Origin: DASPXY01 sp038227745
GTDB lineage: Bacteria > Planctomycetota > Planctomycetia > Gemmatales > Gemmataceae
Reading direction: 5' to 3'
Assembly: GCA_038227745.1 (NCBI GenBank)
Contig: JBBRPS010000579.1
Coordinates: 1-6,708, forward strand
DNA: 6,708 nucleotides
A program made the translations under genes and the position numbers. The number at the start of each line of letters is the position of its first letter. Within the stretch, counting starts at the first letter, position 1. Below are positions 5,812 through 6,708 of the stretch, in pieces. Below the pieces are notes generated by a model. The model searched no databases. It was not told where the DNA came from and saw nothing but the letters and a program-made list of their open reading frames with translations.

Positions 5812-6576
5812 ATGAACGTGCGCGGCGTGATCCTGGCGGGCGGCAAGGGGACCCGGCTCGGCGAGCTGACCCGGGTGACGAACAAGCACCTGTTACCCGT
5901 CGGGCCGTTCCCGATGGTCTACTACCCGCTCAAGAAGCTCGTGGGGGCCGGCATCCGCGAGATCCTTTTGGTGTCCGGCACCGAGCACATGGGCGACTTC
6001 GTCGAGCTCCTGGGGAGCGGGCGGTCGCACGGCTGCAGTCTGACGTACCGCGTGCAGGACGAGGCCGGCGGCATTGCCCAGGCCCTCGGGCTGGCGACGG
6101 AGTTCTGCGCCGGGGCGCGCAGCGTCGTCATCCTCGGCGACAACATCTTCTACGACCCGCTGACGACCATGCTGGCCGAGGCCGACGCCGACTCGGACTG
6201 CGCCTGGGTGGCGCTGAACCGCGTGCCCGACCCGGGCCGCTACGGCGTCGCGGAGCTGCGCGGCAACCGCATCCTCGGCATTGAGGAGAAGCCCGCCCAC
6301 CCCCGGAGCGACTACGCCGTCGCTGGCATCTACGTCTACCCGCCGGACGTGTTCGACGCGATCCGCACCGTCCGCCCCAGCCACCGCGGCGAGCTGGAGA
6401 TCACCGACGTCAACCGCCATTACCTCGACGAGGGCCGCCTCGGACACACCCTCCTGGAAGGCTACTGGACCGACGCGGGGACGCCGGATTCGCTCAGCCT
6501 GGCGTCGCAACTCGTCCGCGACCAGATGGCCCAGTTTGAACCGTCCCTCCTGAAGGTGTCCGGCGTGGCCGCCTGA
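5812..6576 (+). CDS. rfbA: Glucose-1-phosphate thymidylyltransferase, short form
   Basis: This sugar-phosphate nucleotidyltransferase (RmlA type) would join dTTP and glucose-1-phosphate to give dTDP-glucose and pyrophosphate. It carries the nucleotide-binding signature GGKGTRL at residues 10-16, TNKHLLPV, GDNIFY with the metal-binding D110, IEEKP with K160, GELEITDVNR, and WTDAGT with the second metal-binding D221. At 254 residues it is about 35 shorter than classical RmlA (about 290): it stops soon after the catalytic core and lacks most of the C-terminal helices that carry the allosteric dTDP-rhamnose site. The ATG at 5812 fits the usual family start; a GTG at 5776 would add 12 atypical residues, although AGG at 5767-5769 is spaced for it. 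GGTGA at 5805-5809 serves the ATG. It lies 61 bases after rfbB, probably on the same transcript. Other nucleotides or sugar phosphates cannot be excluded. Confidence 0.9.
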   Translation: MNVRGVILAGGKGTRLGELTRVTNKHLLPVGPFPMVYYPLKKLVGAGIREILLVSGTEHMGDFVELLGSGRSHGCSLTYRVQDEAGGIAQALGLATEFCAGARSVVILGDNIFYDPLTTMLAEADADSDCAWVALNRVPDPGRYGVAELRGNRILGIEEKPAHPRSDYAVAGIYVYPPDVFDAIRTVRPSHRGELEITDVNRHYLDEGRLGHTLLEGYWTDAGTPDSLSLASQLVRDQMAQFEPSLLKVSGVAA

Positions 6577-6594
6577 AGTGGCTTCAACACGTTT

Positions 6595-6650
6595 GTAGGA
6601 GGGGGGCTCCGTCCCCCGATCGGAAATCGCCGGACGGAGCCGGCTCCTAC
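6595..6650. terminator. Long hairpin downstream of rfbA
   Basis: GTAGGAG (6595-6601) pairs with CTCCTAC (6644-6650), and GCTCCGTCC (6606-6614) pairs with GGACGGAGC (6632-6640). They are separated by a small internal loop and capped by 17 bases. It starts 18 bases after the rfbA stop, so it is well placed to end the rfbB-rfbA transcript. There is no T-tract. It also belongs to a repeat family, so termination may be incidental. Confidence 0.45.
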
Positions 6651-6708
6651 GAAGACCCGTAGGAGGGGGCTCCGTCCCCCGATAGAAGTCCCCCGATCGG
6701 AAATCGCC
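6595..6708. repeat. Tandem REP-like repeat cluster running to the window edge
   Basis: A unit beginning GTAGGAGGGGG-CTCCGTCCCCC-GAT appears at 6595-6620 and again at 6659-6683, with one G fewer in the second copy. The 19 bases CCCCCGATCGGAAATCGCC occur exactly at 6613-6631 and at 6690-6708. The second copy is interrupted by six bases (AGAAGT) followed by a repeated CCCCCGAT. An inverted partner of the first unit lies at 6632-6650. The array continues to the last base and is probably longer. No coding sequence is seen in it. Confidence 0.8.

Overview
The window is very GC-rich bacterial chromosome, strongly biased to G or C at third codon positions, with every convincing gene on the + strand. 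Dispersed-type palindromes lie in the intergenic spaces, two genes start with TTG, and the genes are separated by leaders rather than tightly packed. Together these suggest a planctomycete, probably of the Gemmata group. That assignment rests on general resemblance and recollection, not on a marker gene.

Layout. Positions 1-161 hold a 34-base palindrome, then a sigma70-like promoter (TTGACA, 17-base spacer, TACCAT) overlapped by an inverted repeat. Positions 162-929 encode a stand-alone acyltransferase domain of the 2-oxoacid dehydrogenase E2 / chloramphenicol acetyltransferase fold, with the DHRVMDG active-site motif and no lipoyl domain. Positions 1102-2193 encode an extended short-chain dehydrogenase resembling the hopanoid-associated sugar epimerase HpnA. 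A good promoter (2278-2306) and a leader of about 160 bases precede lhgO (L-2-hydroxyglutarate oxidase, TTG start at 2474). An in-frame TAG at 3575-3577 cuts lhgO short, while recognisable family sequence, including NAPSPAAT, continues in the same frame behind the stop. That remnant runs into a cluster of palindromic repeats (3770-3888). The second half is a dTDP-sugar cassette: an RfbC/RmlC-like epimerase (3927-4577, TTG start), then a promoter at 4599-4626, RfbB/RmlB dTDP-glucose 4,6-dehydratase (4734-5750) and a short-form RfbA/RmlA nucleotidyltransferase (5812-6576). The window ends in another set of palindromic repeats (6595-6708).

How the genes work together. RfbA would make dTDP-glucose from glucose-1-phosphate and dTTP. 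RfbB would convert it to dTDP-4-keto-6-deoxyglucose, and RfbC would epimerise that at C3 and/or C5. The reductase RfbD that would complete dTDP-L-rhamnose is not in the window. The HpnA-like SDR could act on a related sugar or lipid-linked substrate and the acyltransferase could decorate one, but adjacency is the only support for either idea.

I found no convincing previously undescribed system. The points most worth a second look are the amber-interrupted lhgO, the two repeat clusters, the lone E2-like acyltransferase beside sugar genes, and the atypical RfbC-like protein.
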